A DNA stretch of 64,000 bases from Solea solea (taxonomy: Eukaryota; Chordata; Actinopteri; Pleuronectiformes; Soleidae): positions 23,480,888 to 23,544,887 of the forward strand of contig NC_081139.1 of NCBI RefSeq assembly GCF_958295425.1, read 5' to 3'. Numbering within the stretch: position 1 is the stretch's first letter; each line of letters starts with the position of its first letter. The notes beneath the pieces were generated by a model. That model was not told the origin of the DNA. It saw only the letters and a program-made list of their open reading frames with translations, and did not search any database. The translations under genes and the position numbers were made by a program. Shown here one piece after another: positions 33,496 to 46,460 of the stretch.

Positions 33496-34314
33496 AATGT
33501 ATATTCTATCTCGCCATTAAGCTAAAAAAATATTGAAAATTATTTTGGCCCATATTGCGCAATAAACTATATCACAAGCATCAGACAGATCTATAGGCTG
33601 ATTGTGAAGGGTGCAAACACACATACAAACACTCAGTGAAGACTGAAATAGATTAATTCATGCAAACACATAGAGAAAAAAAGGTGACATTCTCATATTG
33701 CTCAATTCTCCTCGTGCCCCCCCACCGACTCGCTGTCTGACAAAACTGAAGCTGGAGCTAACACCCACTCTCCTCACCTCGCAGATCACTTCCCTCTGGT
33801 GTTGGTCTGACAGAAACAGCAGCCTCCGTCTCTCTTTTCACTTGAACCAAAAACTAACAAGCAAAGTTTGGCCAGCGAGAGCACAGCAGTGGTGGGAACT
33901 TCTTGTCAAGTTGAAAGAAAGTAAGCACTGGACTAAATTTCCCTTGGGTCAAACACTGCCTACATTCTCCTACACTAAATCAGACATCTTAGCACAAGCA
34001 AACGTGGGTTGGCGGGAGCCTAAACAGAACACACAATCAACATGAAGTGCACTCAACCCAACGTGTTGTCTCTACTACAGGCAGTATCAATATAGGAAGT
34101 GTTTACTGAGCCTGACAGAGTCTTTCTTCCCAGGGACCAATAATCTACCTGCTTTATTGATCCCAATTTGCTGGTTTAGTGTAAAAGCGGGCAAGGAAAG
34201 ACAGCAAACGCCAGGAGCAGCGTCCAAATCCTGAAAGCAGCAAGTCAGGGAACATGAGGCTCATTTAAAACCAAATGGAACTCACACACTAGAATACTAG
34301 ACAAGCCAAGAAAG

Positions 34315-34574
34315 AAAAACCAAGAAGACCTGGGGGCCAATGAGCATCTAGTCTGGTCAAGAGGGGGCCAGAATAAAAAGAAAGATATTTTTGTTTTTCA
34401 ACCACTTTCAAGCACTTTTAATTTGAAATTCTGTGAAATATCATCATGAATATCTTTATTGTGATATGATGAAATATCATATTGTCCATCTGTTACAGAG
34501 CAGTTGTTTCTCCCCACTTTTTTCCCCTCTTGACCAGACTATAGCCCCGAGGTCATTTGAGTTTGACACCCCTG
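34315..34574 (-). mobile_element. hAT-like MITE, degenerate foldback copy
   Basis: The right end gagtttgacacccctg (34559-34574) is the inverse of CAGGGGTGTCAAACTC. The left part gacctgggggccaatgagca matches the inner left region of 32233-32596. The left terminal repeat has decayed and no target duplication is seen. The two related arms face one another. Confidence 0.6.
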
Positions 34575-34621
34575 GGCTAGGGAATGCATCATGTCTATGA
34601 TGTGTCCTCACCAAGCTATAA

Positions 34622-34623
<2 letters not shown>

Positions 34624-34652
<29 letters not shown>
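34624..34652. repeat. (TG)n microsatellite
   Basis: Run of about 14 TG units, adjacent to the hAT-like element. Confidence 0.95.
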
Positions 34653-34655
<3 letters not shown>

Positions 34656-35533
34656 ACAGACGCTGAGGAGATTCACTCTCCTTTATTCCCCCCCCCCTTC
34701 CTCTGAGACAGGAGCACGCTTCTGAATTAGCTCCAACAGCGGCGCAGTCATCTATCATGCTGACAGTCACATGAGCGCTGACACCGGCACTCGCATCACG
34801 TCGAGGTGTCTTTGCTGATGTACACTAAAAACCTGTAATGTGTGTATATTAGCGTTAGCGCGAGTCTCATGTGGTCCGCATATTTAATTCACGCAGCCGA
34901 GAAACTGTTTAACCTGCGGTTCTCGAGGGAGATGTCGCGAACTCAACCTTCCAGCTTTGCATGGCTGCTTATGTGTGTGTGTGGTGGGGAATCCCCTGGG
35001 CGAAAAGCAGACTAACTATCCAGCTGTAAGCCTGCACCCTTTGAACATCACAGCTGCAGAGTGCATGAGGTGTGCATTCAACAATGTGTGCTGTGAGGCA
35101 AAGTAATACATCGCAGGAGGGCACAAAGGGACACGCGGGGCCCCATTCAGACTTCAGACGTCAACATCCGTCCTGAGAGATCCGATCAAAAGTGGACAGC
35201 GCTAACTGTGACTGTTGACATGTGGCATTTAATTGCATCCTGGATGCGTCTCTTGTGACCACATGAGATCTGATTCCACTTCCTGCCCAAGTTTCAAACC
35301 AGTCTGACTGCACAAATTTGCCAGAGTGTGGCAAAAAGTAAGGGAGCCAGTGGAGTACTCACGCGGCTTTAGGATGAAATAATATTTCCGTGATTAGAAA
35401 GAAGAAATCGTGAGTTATCAGAATTAATATTGTGCCAGGCGCTGCAGATAATTCAACATTTAGACCCGGAGAATTGTAAGAATACTTTCACTTTACTGTG
35501 AATCTCTCGTGAGTCAAAGGACATCAGCTAAAT

Positions 35534-36075
35534 ATAGGGCTGCAATAGGCAAGGGTGGATTAATAAACAGGGCCGGCTGGGCCCGGGATCAGGGGCCCTG
35601 AAGCCCAAGTCTTTGCATTACTAGCGATATTTTCACTACTACGTCATTCATCCCTGAAGCCACATAAAACTGGTTGTTATGTGATATATCTCAACAGGGC
35701 CCCTCAATCATACTGTATATCAAGGTTTATGGTCACTCATGTCTTCACAAGGCTATGTTATCCAACACCCCTCATTATTATTATTATCATTATTATGATG
35801 CTTACAATTAAGACAATGGAAGAATTGAGAGGAGTTGATATTCTATATTATAACTACTTGTATTTTTATAAGTTCCTTTTTTGTATTAGCACATCCTTTG
35901 TCTTGCTGTTGATTATCTGTAAGAACACACACACACACATATATTTTATGGTTCGAGGACAAAGCAAGACATTTGAAAGGGTCACCATCCTAATCGACCT
36001 AATTATAGCTAATCGATAATAATCAAGGAAATAATCGACAGCTTAATCAATGGTGAAACCAATCGTTAGTTAAAG
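35534..36075. mobile_element. Probable TAGGGCTGCAA hAT-type element remnant
   Basis: The left end tagggctgcaataggc (35534) and the right end ccaatcgttagttaaagccc (36059-36078), the complement of GGGCTTTAACTAACGATTGG, fit the TAGGGCTGCAACTAACGATT terminus of common fish hAT elements. Inner words such as taatcgataataatcaagg agree. No coding frame is visible. Confidence 0.45.
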
Positions 36076-38042
36076 CCCATAAAAACATACCCTGGGGATG
36101 TGACTGTGGCACACAGGCCTCACATGCCATTTCATCAGCTCTGAAGAAACATTCAGGTCTAAAGGGAATCACAGACTAGGCTTTCATCAAAATGTGTCAC
36201 AAATTTGAACCACATTTTCAAAAATACACATGTACTTGTGCGTCTATTCACTGCTGTTACGCAAAATATTGCATATTTTCTTCCTTAATAACTGTATTTA
36301 CCTGCATTTACATACACACATCCATTTTTAGTTTTTGCTGTTTCCATTTAGGTTCTTTAAGGCCAAATTGAAAATGCGTATAAAGAGAGGCTGATGGGAA
36401 AACCACCTACAGGAATCCCTCTCTGTTCATGAAATAAACACACACTATACAGTATATCAATCAGCATTCAAAGCACTCGCTCACACACCAACGCATACAG
36501 TATATGCACACAATTAAAGCTGCAGTTTCTCATCATCTCTCCAAGAAAGAAGTACAGTTTTCATGCTCTGCTCCTCGGTTTCTCTCTCTCTTTTTCTCTC
36601 GGTTTCATCCACCGTGTGCTGGTCTGTGCAGTTTTACACCTCAGATTTACTTTTCTGAGAGAACTCCTTGTGGACTTCTGTATCAATCAGATTGAAAGGC
36701 TTATGGTATTGCTGCATGCTACTGACGATATGCTACAGAGGAGCAGCACAGAAAGTCCTCTCAAAGCACTTCAAGCTCTTTTTTTCATAATAGTAGTAAA
36801 ATCTACAGGAGATAAGTGAAGTCTATGATGATATTTTAAAAATGTATGTTTTTTTTTACAAGGTTTTGAACATTTGTTCTGTCTGTGTTGCAGCTCGTTG
36901 TCCAGTGTAGTCCCTGTGTGCTGGCTAATGTTATAGAAAATCACAGTATAAAATGATATGCATCATAAGAGTGTACAGAATTATTAGAATCAGTTCATTA
37001 AAAAGATTTGTACAAAAGATTTGTTAATGTTTTTTTTTTAACTGATCTACAGTTTGACATAGTTGTTGGATATGCTCAGGCAGATTCTGACTGTTTAAGC
37101 CGCTGAACATACTGATTCATTCACCCTCTCTCGTGGGAAGGGACACACAGGGTCCAGCTGCTTAGATGCACTGTGTTGCTTCTTGCAAGTATAATATACA
37201 AAGACAGCTGTTAAAGTCTCTATTTCTGCACTCATCACAACAAATCATGAAAGCCAGCTTTTACGCGCAATGGCTTGTTTCGATGGAAACGAGGTCGTAG
37301 CTTATTGTCTACCTTAAGTTTGTCGAAAAAACTTACTGTCACAACAGTAATGCTTAATGCATGATGAAAGCGTGGGCATACATTTCCACATATGTCACCT
37401 CCTGGACTCCATACACTTCAGTTGCATTTGCACATCGCGTAGTTGTGAAGATGCACTTAAATAACTGTACAATGCCACCTTCCTTTCGGGGACCTAAGAG
37501 CACAGTGGTCCAACATCTTAATGATGGAGGTGGACACACTGTAGTGTGTTGACAAGTTGTCAGAGAATCAAAATTGATTTTAAAATCTTTTTCAAATATA
37601 CCATGCATTATGGCAGAGAGAGAGAGGATTCAAAGACAGATTACTGTTCCATACCATGATGAGCTGAACTCAGGGTTCCTATGATTTATAAAACAAATAT
37701 GTACTGCATTGTACCAAAACTGAACTGTTCCATTCAGTGGAAACACGTCTAAAGTTATTCCATTTCAAATTCTGTGTTAAAAGCCTGTGAAAGGACGAGT
37801 GCATCAAAGTAAGAGCCTATGTTAAGCTACTAAAAGCTACTAAAAGTAATGGAAGTTGGGCAAAATATTGTGTAAAAGTTATGGAAAAGTTCAGAAAATG
37901 AAATGAATTGGTAATAATGTGTGGGAACCTTGTACACTTCACTGGTAACGCTCAGCGGAAACACAGCTTCTCACGGGGACAAGGATAAATGAACGCAGAA
38001 GGAAACAGACCCTAACAAGACAAACAATCAATGCGCCCTTAC

Positions 38043-38198
38043 ATGGAAGGAGGCTCTCTCTTCTCTGTCCAGGGGTTGGGTGACAAACATGTTGCCGCTG
38101 ATGGGATCTATGTTGTAGATGCCACTCGGGGGCTGATCAGCTCCTGCTCCTGTGATGCTGTAGCGGATACCGACATCCTTATCCTGATCGGAGCGGAT
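38043..38198 (-). CDS. cdh4: cdh4 (R-cadherin) internal exon 5, EC1 second half
   Basis: This 156-nt exon (52 codons, phase 0 at both ends) encodes the distal half of the first extracellular cadherin repeat of a classical cadherin, a calcium-dependent homophilic cell-adhesion protein of the plasma membrane. The translation begins [17 protein letters not shown] and contains [25 protein letters not shown] and ERASFH. The LDRE motif is one of the calcium-binding motifs at the EC1/EC2 boundary. In transcript sense it is preceded by a tgtccacag acceptor and followed by CAT|gtaagg. Its length equals classical cadherin exon 5, and it reads directly into the exon at 30003-30147. The gene symbol rests on family knowledge of R-cadherin residues; cdh2 is the main alternative. 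The exon with the conserved DWVIPP start of mature EC1 should lie upstream, and I did not find it up to position 64000. Confidence 0.93.
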
Positions 38199-40304
38199 CT
38201 GTGGACACAGAGACGGAGAAAGAAGTTCAATGGACAGGAACATCTGGATTTAGCCCAGGCTTTGCTGGCTTTTGCGATGCACTTGCACAGACATGAGAAG
38301 TCAAAAATCGAATGTGAAATGTTCAAGGATGTACTGAATGTACACTTGATGCTTGATAGATAATATAGTATAATTATATGGTTTAATTACAGACAGTCTT
38401 TTCAGGGTTAACATTTTGAACTCATAGACTGAAGAAGAGAACAGAAGAGGGCACAGTTTGCAGTGAGACACACAGATAATAGATGCACTGTCAGAAGATA
38501 TTGTCTGACCTATTGTCTGTTGGAGTGTAATTTACTTTACTGGCAGCTTCTCAGCAGAACAAGGATAAGTGTAAAAAGGAGCTCATTGCTGCTCTGAAGG
38601 TCTGCCGAGATGAAAGTGATTCTCAACTACAATTTGTCTGACTTGAGTTGAATATTTCATCGTGCGCTGTATGTTACATCATAGGTTTCCATATGAATGC
38701 TGCCACTGCAATGAATACATTAAGACTTAAGTGTGACACTGTGTTGACTTTGGAGAAGACAATGGTCTCTATTGTGTCACTATATCATGCAACAGATGAA
38801 TGTGACATCGGTGACAAACCCTCTCTAACAAAGGGATAATAATTCACTTATTCAGTTATTACACTTCTATTGTATTCAACATTTTAATAGTCATGTAGGT
38901 GTTAAAAGCATTTTTAACAAAGATTAACTGTCACTGTCATGTATACACATGGAGCTACTGTCAGCTGCTGGTTTAGCTTAGCTCAAAACAAAGACCAGAA
39001 ACACTGTGAAGAAGAGTATACTCTTCTTCTACTGGTCTTTGGAAAGAAGGAGGCAAATGGTTTCTCCCATTTCAAACATAACAGATTGAAAAATGAGCAA
39101 AACGATGGTCGTCAGAGTTCGACACTCAACTTACGTGCAAAGAAAAACATTGCAACGGATTTCCGTGCCTTTTCGTCTGCTTAATTATATCACACCCAGC
39201 CAGTAATTACATAATTACATGAAAGCCTACAACATACGGTGTTTAAAAATGTTGAAGACAAAATCTGAACTGTTTTTTTCTGCATGCAATTATCATTTTC
39301 TGTCAATGTCAAACACCAGGAACCTCCTATTCCTTAGAGAAATAAATAAGTAATAACTTTGTTTTTTTTTCTGGGATACCTTATCTTCTAGGAGGCAAAA
39401 TAAGCCGTGGGCTTCATATTCTATAACTATTTTTAGTTTGTGGTGTCCTTTTTCATTATATCCACACATGTGGTTATATTTGTTAGTTCATGATATATAA
39501 ACAAAGACAAATTCATCAATGATGTATTGATGTCAGTTCACATATACTAGTGTCAACTTCACCCTTGGGTTCAGAAACACAACAGTGATGAGTATGGGGA
39601 CTGAACCATCACTATGGTTACAAGGCAGAGGTAATAATCAGAGTCAAATGGAGAAAAAAAAAAAAAAGAAACTTGATTCTTTTTTTTCCCCCCTTTCTCC
39701 TTCCATCCTATGCAATTTTCCTGGTCTGTGGGTCTGCACATCAGGCATGAAAATGAAATTACTTCATCCGTTCAGCAGCGACGGTGGCGTCTGCATAAAA
39801 CACCTCTGTGTTTGAACATGATACCCTCTCTCCCTCAGTTTCCAGCACGATCTTCTCCGTGGCGTCGCATTCGATCGTAAGCTTTCACACCCGCGATGTT
39901 AATTTCACAGCAGCTCCATATGTGGCTCCTGCAGGTAGTTTACAGCGTTGTATAACTTCTTCCAATCAATGCGCTCGAGCACATATGCACATATTGTACA
40001 TTTAATCAGTGAAGCAATTACACTGCACCACAGATTACATATATTATTTGAGACTGCCAATCAAAGCAGGATGAAACTAAAGCGTTAAAAAAAAAAAAGA
40101 AAAGAAAAAAAAATTATGTTATGATTCACCCTCATAATTAGTGTCATCAGTTTGGATAAAATATAACTAATATGCAGAACAGTTGGATTATGAATTTCAG
40201 AAATCATCTGTCTTAACAGTGAAGGAGACAAATGGTTCAAAACATCAAAAAAAATAAACATCTGCTCCATCTCCTATATCGCCATGTAAGTACAAACATA
40301 TTTC

Positions 40305-40326
40305 CTGTGTGTGTGTGTGTGTGTGC
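40305..40326. repeat. (TG)n microsatellite
   Basis: Run of about 10 TG units. Confidence 0.95.
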
Positions 40327-40907
40327 ATTAGGGTATTGAGGAGCTTGGCAGGTAAGAGATTCTGTACGTGCAGATCAAAAGGACCAGCTCACTTCAATAA
40401 TGCACAAGGCCGTCATGCGGCAGAAAAACACACATGAAATTTTCACCTGCCATGGGTTTCTCATTCCGCGGCTGCACGTGTTCACACTTGTGTGTTTGAG
40501 TGTGATTTGTCGCCTCGCTGGAACTTCAAAGCAGTCTGTGTGTTGCTAGTGTAATAGCCCCGGGAGGAGACAAAGGGGCTTTTACGTGTCATGCGGCCTG
40601 TGCTTCCATGACTGCTTAAAATTCTACATGAAGGCCGCCTGAGACCTGATGTCACATTTCACCGGTGTCTCTTAATGAAGTGTCTTTATATCAATAAAGT
40701 GAATGCATTTGGAAGCAAAGCTCCAGAGTCCCACGAATCCCGTGAGTGACAACTACTCAATTGAGCTATTCGAATTGAATGCTTATATGACGAATAGTGG
40801 GATTTCTTTCCTTTTCCTTTTCTCTCTCACTCTCTCTATCAACAGCTTTATCTCCCCTCGCTCTCGTCCCTCCTGGCAGAACGGCTACTAATCACACTAA
40901 AAATAGC

Positions 40908-40942
<35 letters not shown>

Positions 40943-40947
40943 GAGGC
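40908..40947. repeat. (AG)n microsatellite
   Basis: Interrupted AG run of about 40 bases. Confidence 0.95.
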
Positions 40948-42744
40948 AGATGCAAAGGACTTAACTGGCTGTCTCTCCTCGACAGATCAGACCAGACATC
41001 AGATAAGTGACCTATTTGTAGCTCTTTGAGTGTGATTTCCTTGATTACTGACAACTGCTGGGATCCTGTGGGACAAGCTATGAGCGTGAGAAGTAGGACG
41101 GAGAAGGACGGACGCAAAGAGACACAGGCAGCGGAAAAACAATAGAGTGTTGGGGGAAAATTAGATGAAGAATAAGCGTTCTGTTATAACTCCTCAGGGT
41201 GATGCGCGGCATGCAAACAGACAGAGGGAACCGGGAGGAATACATTTCCATTTATTGAGCCGAGCGGCTCGCTGCCTAATTAGCCCACTGTGAAGTTTAA
41301 CTCTGTCCAAATCTCATTTAATTGATTCAACCCGAAATGATGACCCTGTTTGCATGGATAATTTGATGCCTACATAAACAGGGACCGATGTGCTGTTTAT
41401 TTAATGGCACCTCCTTTTCTAGAAATGCTTTAAAAATGAACAACACAGCATTCTGCTGTGTGCGACGGACAAAAGTGTCTGTTGCTTCGGGTCCGCAGCA
41501 GTATTTTGCTTCGAGGGAACAACAATCATTCAACCGGGAAGTCATTAAAAGGGACATTGCAGTGCTGGCACCCCTGGGATCATTAGGGGTTACTGTCTGC
41601 AATGAGCTGATGTCACACAATAATGGGAATCTCTTACACTCTTTAAAAGCATCTTGTCTTCATGGTTAAGGTCTGCGTTGTAACCTCTCTTTTTTATTTC
41701 ATAGCTCTTTACGGGCTCAGTCAAGTTACTTCACCTTTACGGCACGTCAAACAACCCCCACAAGGTACACAAGCTCGACACCAGCGACAGCAGGAAGCCA
41801 GGGGATCGTTCAGTAACAACATCTGCCATTAGAGGACGAGGATGCATGTTGTTGCCATTTATCATCACTTTTGAAACTGATCAAAAGATCAGGGGGTGGG
41901 GGGGAATGTAGGTAGTTAATCTAGTCTCCAAATGTCTGGATGGAAGACAGTTACTGCAAAGGACAATTCAATATCCAATTAATATGCTGTGTAAAGGTGA
42001 AATCTTTCAATATGAGCTGCTGCTTTCTTTTGCAATTAATGGGATGCTTCAGTGCTAACATTGTTTGACAACAACCAAAAAGGTCTACTCATATTTTTAG
42101 TTATTAGAATAGACCAATTATAGAATTAACCAACACAATTCATTATAATGGATTCTATTTGAGCCTTGTCACCATGTTCAAAAATATAAAATATTATGAT
42201 TACCACCAAAAACATTTCAGGTTAACACACAAAGACAAAAAGTCTGACGTGAAAATGAAATGTTGTGTGCCGAAATGATCGGCCTGTTCATACGCTTCCA
42301 TTTATTTTAAGCTGCTTCAGAATAAAAGCTTTAGCTCCTCTGTTACAAGTTCAGTTAAGTTCTGATGAACTATTAGAATACAAAAAAAGAGTCAAGAGTG
42401 AGTGGTTAACAAACTTCAGTTTCCAGCCAGAGAGGGATATCTAACAGCGAGAGGAAATAATACATCTATTCTAAAGGTATTGTGAATTATATCAGTCTTG
42501 CTCTGCATGTGTGCATGACTGACTGGTGTGTGTGTGTGTGGATCCTGGGAGTGGATGTCCCTTGAACCTCTCACAGCCAGACTGACAGCAAACATCTCAT
42601 GCTGTTTTTAAATAAACCTTAAAAAATGGGTTTGCCATGGCTGCTGGTGGGTTATTGGGAGTTGAGAGAATGGAGTCTATTCTCTCCTTGTGGCACCCTC
42701 ATTTTCCCCCCAGCAGACATTAGATGTTATGAGGTGAGTCATTG

Positions 42745-43373
42745 GTTAAAGTATAACTATACAGGATTTGTACCCTAATTTAACAGCTTTAGAGTCATTG
42801 TGATGGTTAAATGGCTTGTTGAGGGGAGATTGGAGGCTGTCTCTACTCCCCCTACCATCTGTAAGTGGGAAAACCAGCCTCGCAAAATCGGGGCTGCCGT
42901 CCTGGAGTCCCAGGAGATCTTGTGAAGTCTCGCGAGGAACACAAATTGCTTCACGGCACTACACACACACACATACACCACAGCCAGGTATTGGCTAGAA
43001 GATCAAGGCAGCAACAGTGTTATGTTAGATGTTCATCATGGCAGAGAAGAAGAGGAAACCATTGTTGGAGGAAGCTCAGAAGAGGAAATTAGTGTCTTAC
43101 TGAGTAAGGGTGCCACACCACACACGAGTAAACATATGGCGAGAATTGAAAAACATCGAAGCACGAAAAACAGATGCCGACAGGCAATGACATCGCTCCA
43201 CGGCTCCATTGATAACAAATGAACACGCTGATGCGGGTTTTTACCACTGTGGTCGACAATGGATGGATGAATGTTTACAGTGGTGTCATAAAATATGCAC
43301 TCCGACACTGTAGGGGGAGCTCCGTAGAGAAAAAGGCAAAAAAGAGACCAGACTTGCAGAGTTCTACTTTAAG
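42745..43373 (+). mobile_element. Repeat C copy 2, most complete, with terminal inverted repeats
   Basis: The left end GTTAAAGTATAACTATACAGG and the inverse of the right end, CTTAAAGTAGAACTCTGCAAG, pair with few mismatches. The copy therefore defines a ~630-bp element. It shares gtaccctaatttaacagc, agtcattgtgatggttaaat and gttcatcatggcagag with copies at 6552 and 59068. A basic frame begins near 43039 and is interrupted. No transposase motif seen; probably a non-autonomous DNA transposon. Confidence 0.65.
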
Positions 43374-43618
43374 TAGCTGTCATTTGTTTATCCTTGTGTC
43401 CCTGGCAGCCATGTTTAGGGGGGTGTCCGTGTCTACTTGCGGTGAAGTCAGTGCTAAAAGGTGGACTGTTCCTTTAATGCATCACGTGACAAACACAATG
43501 TGAACATACTGATGATGAACTTTAATGTTCACTTCCAGCATCCGTGAGGCACTTCTCTGCCGTTTTTAATTATCCCTGTTGTGACAGCGGAGCTCAAACA
43601 GCTCCGTGCGTGACAACT

Positions 43619-43659
43619 CGGAGGAAGAGGAGGAGGAGGAGGAGGAGGAGGAGGAGGAG
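43619..43659. repeat. (GGA)n trinucleotide microsatellite
   Basis: About twelve GGA units plus an AAG interruption. A purine-only strand of this length can form non-B structures. Confidence 0.95.
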
Positions 43660-43808
43660 TGCAGTGACAACACGAGGCAGAGCGGTCCGGCTGTGTTCTA
43701 CACTGTGAATGAAGTCAGATGTATGTCTTATAAGTCAGATGTATACTTCTCTTCCTTTGCTGCTGCTTTATTCTGATGCTAATTCTAGAATCCTAGACAG
43801 GTGATATG

Positions 43809-44402
43809 ATTTCTTCTTCTTTTTTTGGTTCTATCTTTAGGGGTCACCACAGTGTATCACCTTGTCCTCTCCCTTGTGTCCTCCTCTGTTACACCGGCTG
43901 TCCTCATGTCCTCCTTCACGACATCCATGAACTTTCTCTTTTACGCCAGTCCGGCAAATCCATCTTCAACATCCTTTGTCCAATATAATCACTATCCTTC
44001 CTCTGCATGTGACCAAACCATCTCAACCTCGCCTCTCTTACTTAATTTCCAAAGCATTCAATGTGAGCTGTCCGCTAAATATGCTCATTTCTAATCCTGT
44101 CCATCCTGGTCACTCCCAACGAAAACCTCAGCATCTTCAGCTCTGCCACCTCCAGTTCCGTATATAACTATAACTGCTATAAACACTTTATTATTATGAT
44201 GATGATTGTTATTATTATTATTATTATTTTTTGACCAATGTTCTTTGTGGCCCCTGCTTCTGAAGCTGAATAACCCTGCCATACATCTCTCTAGCACCTT
44301 ATAAACCTTCCCTTTCACCTTTGGTGCTATCCTCCTGTCACACATCAGCCCTGACACTCGTCTCCAGCCTGCACTCTCTTCTTCACCTCTCCTGTGCACT
44401 GT
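43809..44402 (-). pseudogene. RTE-like LINE C-terminal fragment with TTA insertion
   Basis: On the minus strand GEEESAGWRRVSGLMCDRRI and KVKGKVYKVLERC precede an insertion with ATA/ATG/ATT repeats (44170-44260). After it, other frames give LRFSLGVTRMDRI and a trailing FMDVVKEDMRTAGVTEEDT-like region ending at ggtgaccccta and a (GAA)n tail at 43809-43825. It is frame-shifted and so dead. The tail defines its 3' end. It is the same family as 6001-6421, in opposite orientation. Confidence 0.7.
44203..44229. repeat. ATT-rich trinucleotide tract
   Basis: (TTA/ATT)n run inside the RTE-like fragment. Confidence 0.8.
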
Positions 44403-45329
44403 CCAGTGCTTTGTATTTGAATCGACTAGCCTAATTCAGCTATGTAAAGTAATAACCTGTGGTGGTTTTCTATTATTTTGTACACCTTACATTGCTCATT
44501 TGTGAGGAAAAAAAGGCTAAATAACAAAACATCTCATCATCACCCCAAATAAAATCTCTACATCAGCTCCCTCCAACAATGTAGTACAAACTGAACACTA
44601 TAACCTTCGCGAGGGAAGGATTTATTGCAGCACTGTTGTATAACAATGGTTTTAGCTCTATGCCAGCTGAATGTACTTTATATATGCAATTATCAGTTAT
44701 ATCCAGAGGCTACAAAGTGCCTGACAGAAATGTATTGGTTGCTTCCAGTGGAGTTCTCACATGGGAACCGTGTATGTGTACTGCATATACACCCACTATC
44801 CTAAGATGTCCTTTAATTCATTATTATCACAATATCACTTTTACTTCATTCTTTTCACTTTTTGAAAATGTACTCGGAAAAACTGCTTCACTTAGTGCTA
44901 CATTGGTCCACTAAGTAGTTACTAAATAACCTGCACCACTCATGATGACTTAAAGTAACACAATGTCTTCTCTTAGGTTCCCCCACACTTTGTTACAACT
45001 GTTGTCAAATATACGTTGAGGTAACGTGTATTTGTTGACCAGTCAACGATAGAGGGGAACTGATCTGAAGCAGGACTACAAACAACCATGTCTTCAGACC
45101 AGAGACAGTACACATGGGCTTTGTTTCCATTATGGTACGGTTTGGACTTCTGCTCGGTTTGTGGCCGTTTCTCTCAATAAGACGTACAAGCTTTTTATGA
45201 GAATAGTCTGCAGGCGTACGTGCCACTTCTACTCTGGTACCGTAAGGGAAGGGGGCGAAAAATCGGAATTGTAGGGGCCTGTTATTTAGCACTATTTCTA
45301 ATACTAGTACTGTTCCAAATCATAACATT

Positions 45330-45425
45330 ATGTCATTTAGCAGATGCTTTTATCCAAAGCGACTTACAATGGAATTGAGTACCATCAGCCAGGGGTGGAG
45401 TCGAACTTGCGACCATTGCTACCAG
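45330..45425 (+). mobile_element. V-SINE-like conserved core
   Basis: The sequence tcatttagcagatgcttttatccaaagcgacttacaat recurs at 26108-26170 in complement. It is followed by ggaattgagtaccatcagcc and a gtggagtcgaacttgcgacc-type end. A hAT-like element (45426-46294) starts directly at its right side. Confidence 0.55.
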
Positions 45426-46294
45426 TAGGGCTGTGCAATACTGCAAAATTTGGTATCGATCCAATACCAAGTACATACAGGGCCAGTATTGCCGATACCG
45501 ATACCAATACCGATACTTTTTACTATACTACCATCTACTTTTGTGTAGGGGAGAGCAATGTATCATAATTTATTGAGTGAATGCATCATCAATATGCAAA
45601 TTTGACTGAAATTAATTATTATTAATTATTTCGTAAGTTTTCCTTTAATTAATCATGTTTATGATGATAATAAAACACAGGACAAAGTTTTCAGGCAAAT
45701 AAAAATACTATTATTAAGTAACTCAGAAATGTTATTTACATTTTTCTGTTTTATTGAGCTTCTTCTCTCACTTACTAACTGACCTGCCTTGGAGAAAATC
45801 CTTTCTCTGGTATGTTGCAATTACTGTCAGAAAAATAAAAATACTTTTATTAAGTAACTCAGAAATGTTTATAGAAAACTTAAAACTTAAATTTCCCTTT
45901 TGGGGTGGTAATCTGCATTTGCAATTAACAACATCGCAAACATCACAGGTTGCAGTGGTTTGATTTACAGCTGTAAAAAACCTCAAAACAGTGCTCCTCT
46001 TCCGCTCTGGCATCACGCAGCCACAACAGTGCGCTGCTCGCCTCGCAGTGAGTGAGTGAGTGAGTGAGTGTTGCAGTGGAGGGGGGAGGGGGGGTTGGCA
46101 GCGGAGTAAAGGGGAGGGGCTAATTGAGCATAAGTGAAGTGAGAGAAGAGCGGTGTTGTACGGCCAGTCGGTCACTCTGTAAGTGCCTGGAGTTGTACTT
46201 AAGAATTGACCTCATCACACAAGTATCAATCAATACCCAATACCAACGTTAGTATCGATACTATCGATATTTTAGATCGATCCGCCCAGCCCTA
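45426..46294 (+). mobile_element. hAT-like element with TAGGGCTG termini
   Basis: The left end is TAGGGCTGTGCAATACTG, followed by a GGTATCGATCCAATACC block. The right end gatcgatccgcccagccc taa is its imperfect inverse. The flanks gctaccag and atggaaag do not match, so no target duplication is seen. An internal duplicated segment (45699-45733 and 45832-45868, both containing attaagtaactcagaaatg) and a (GTGA)n run (46048-46070) are present. No intact transposase frame. Confidence 0.55.
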
Positions 46295-46460
46295 ATGGAA
46301 AGTGCTCAAGCTTTGACAGATGTGCCATTCACCCTGTTGTAAGTCAAACATAACCTTGGGACATACTTTGAAGGTCAAAAGCCTGCATTGTATCACTTTA
46401 AGTTAGACATGTACGTATATAGTGGATGAATTAGATAACGTTACGGTTAATATTCTAAAC

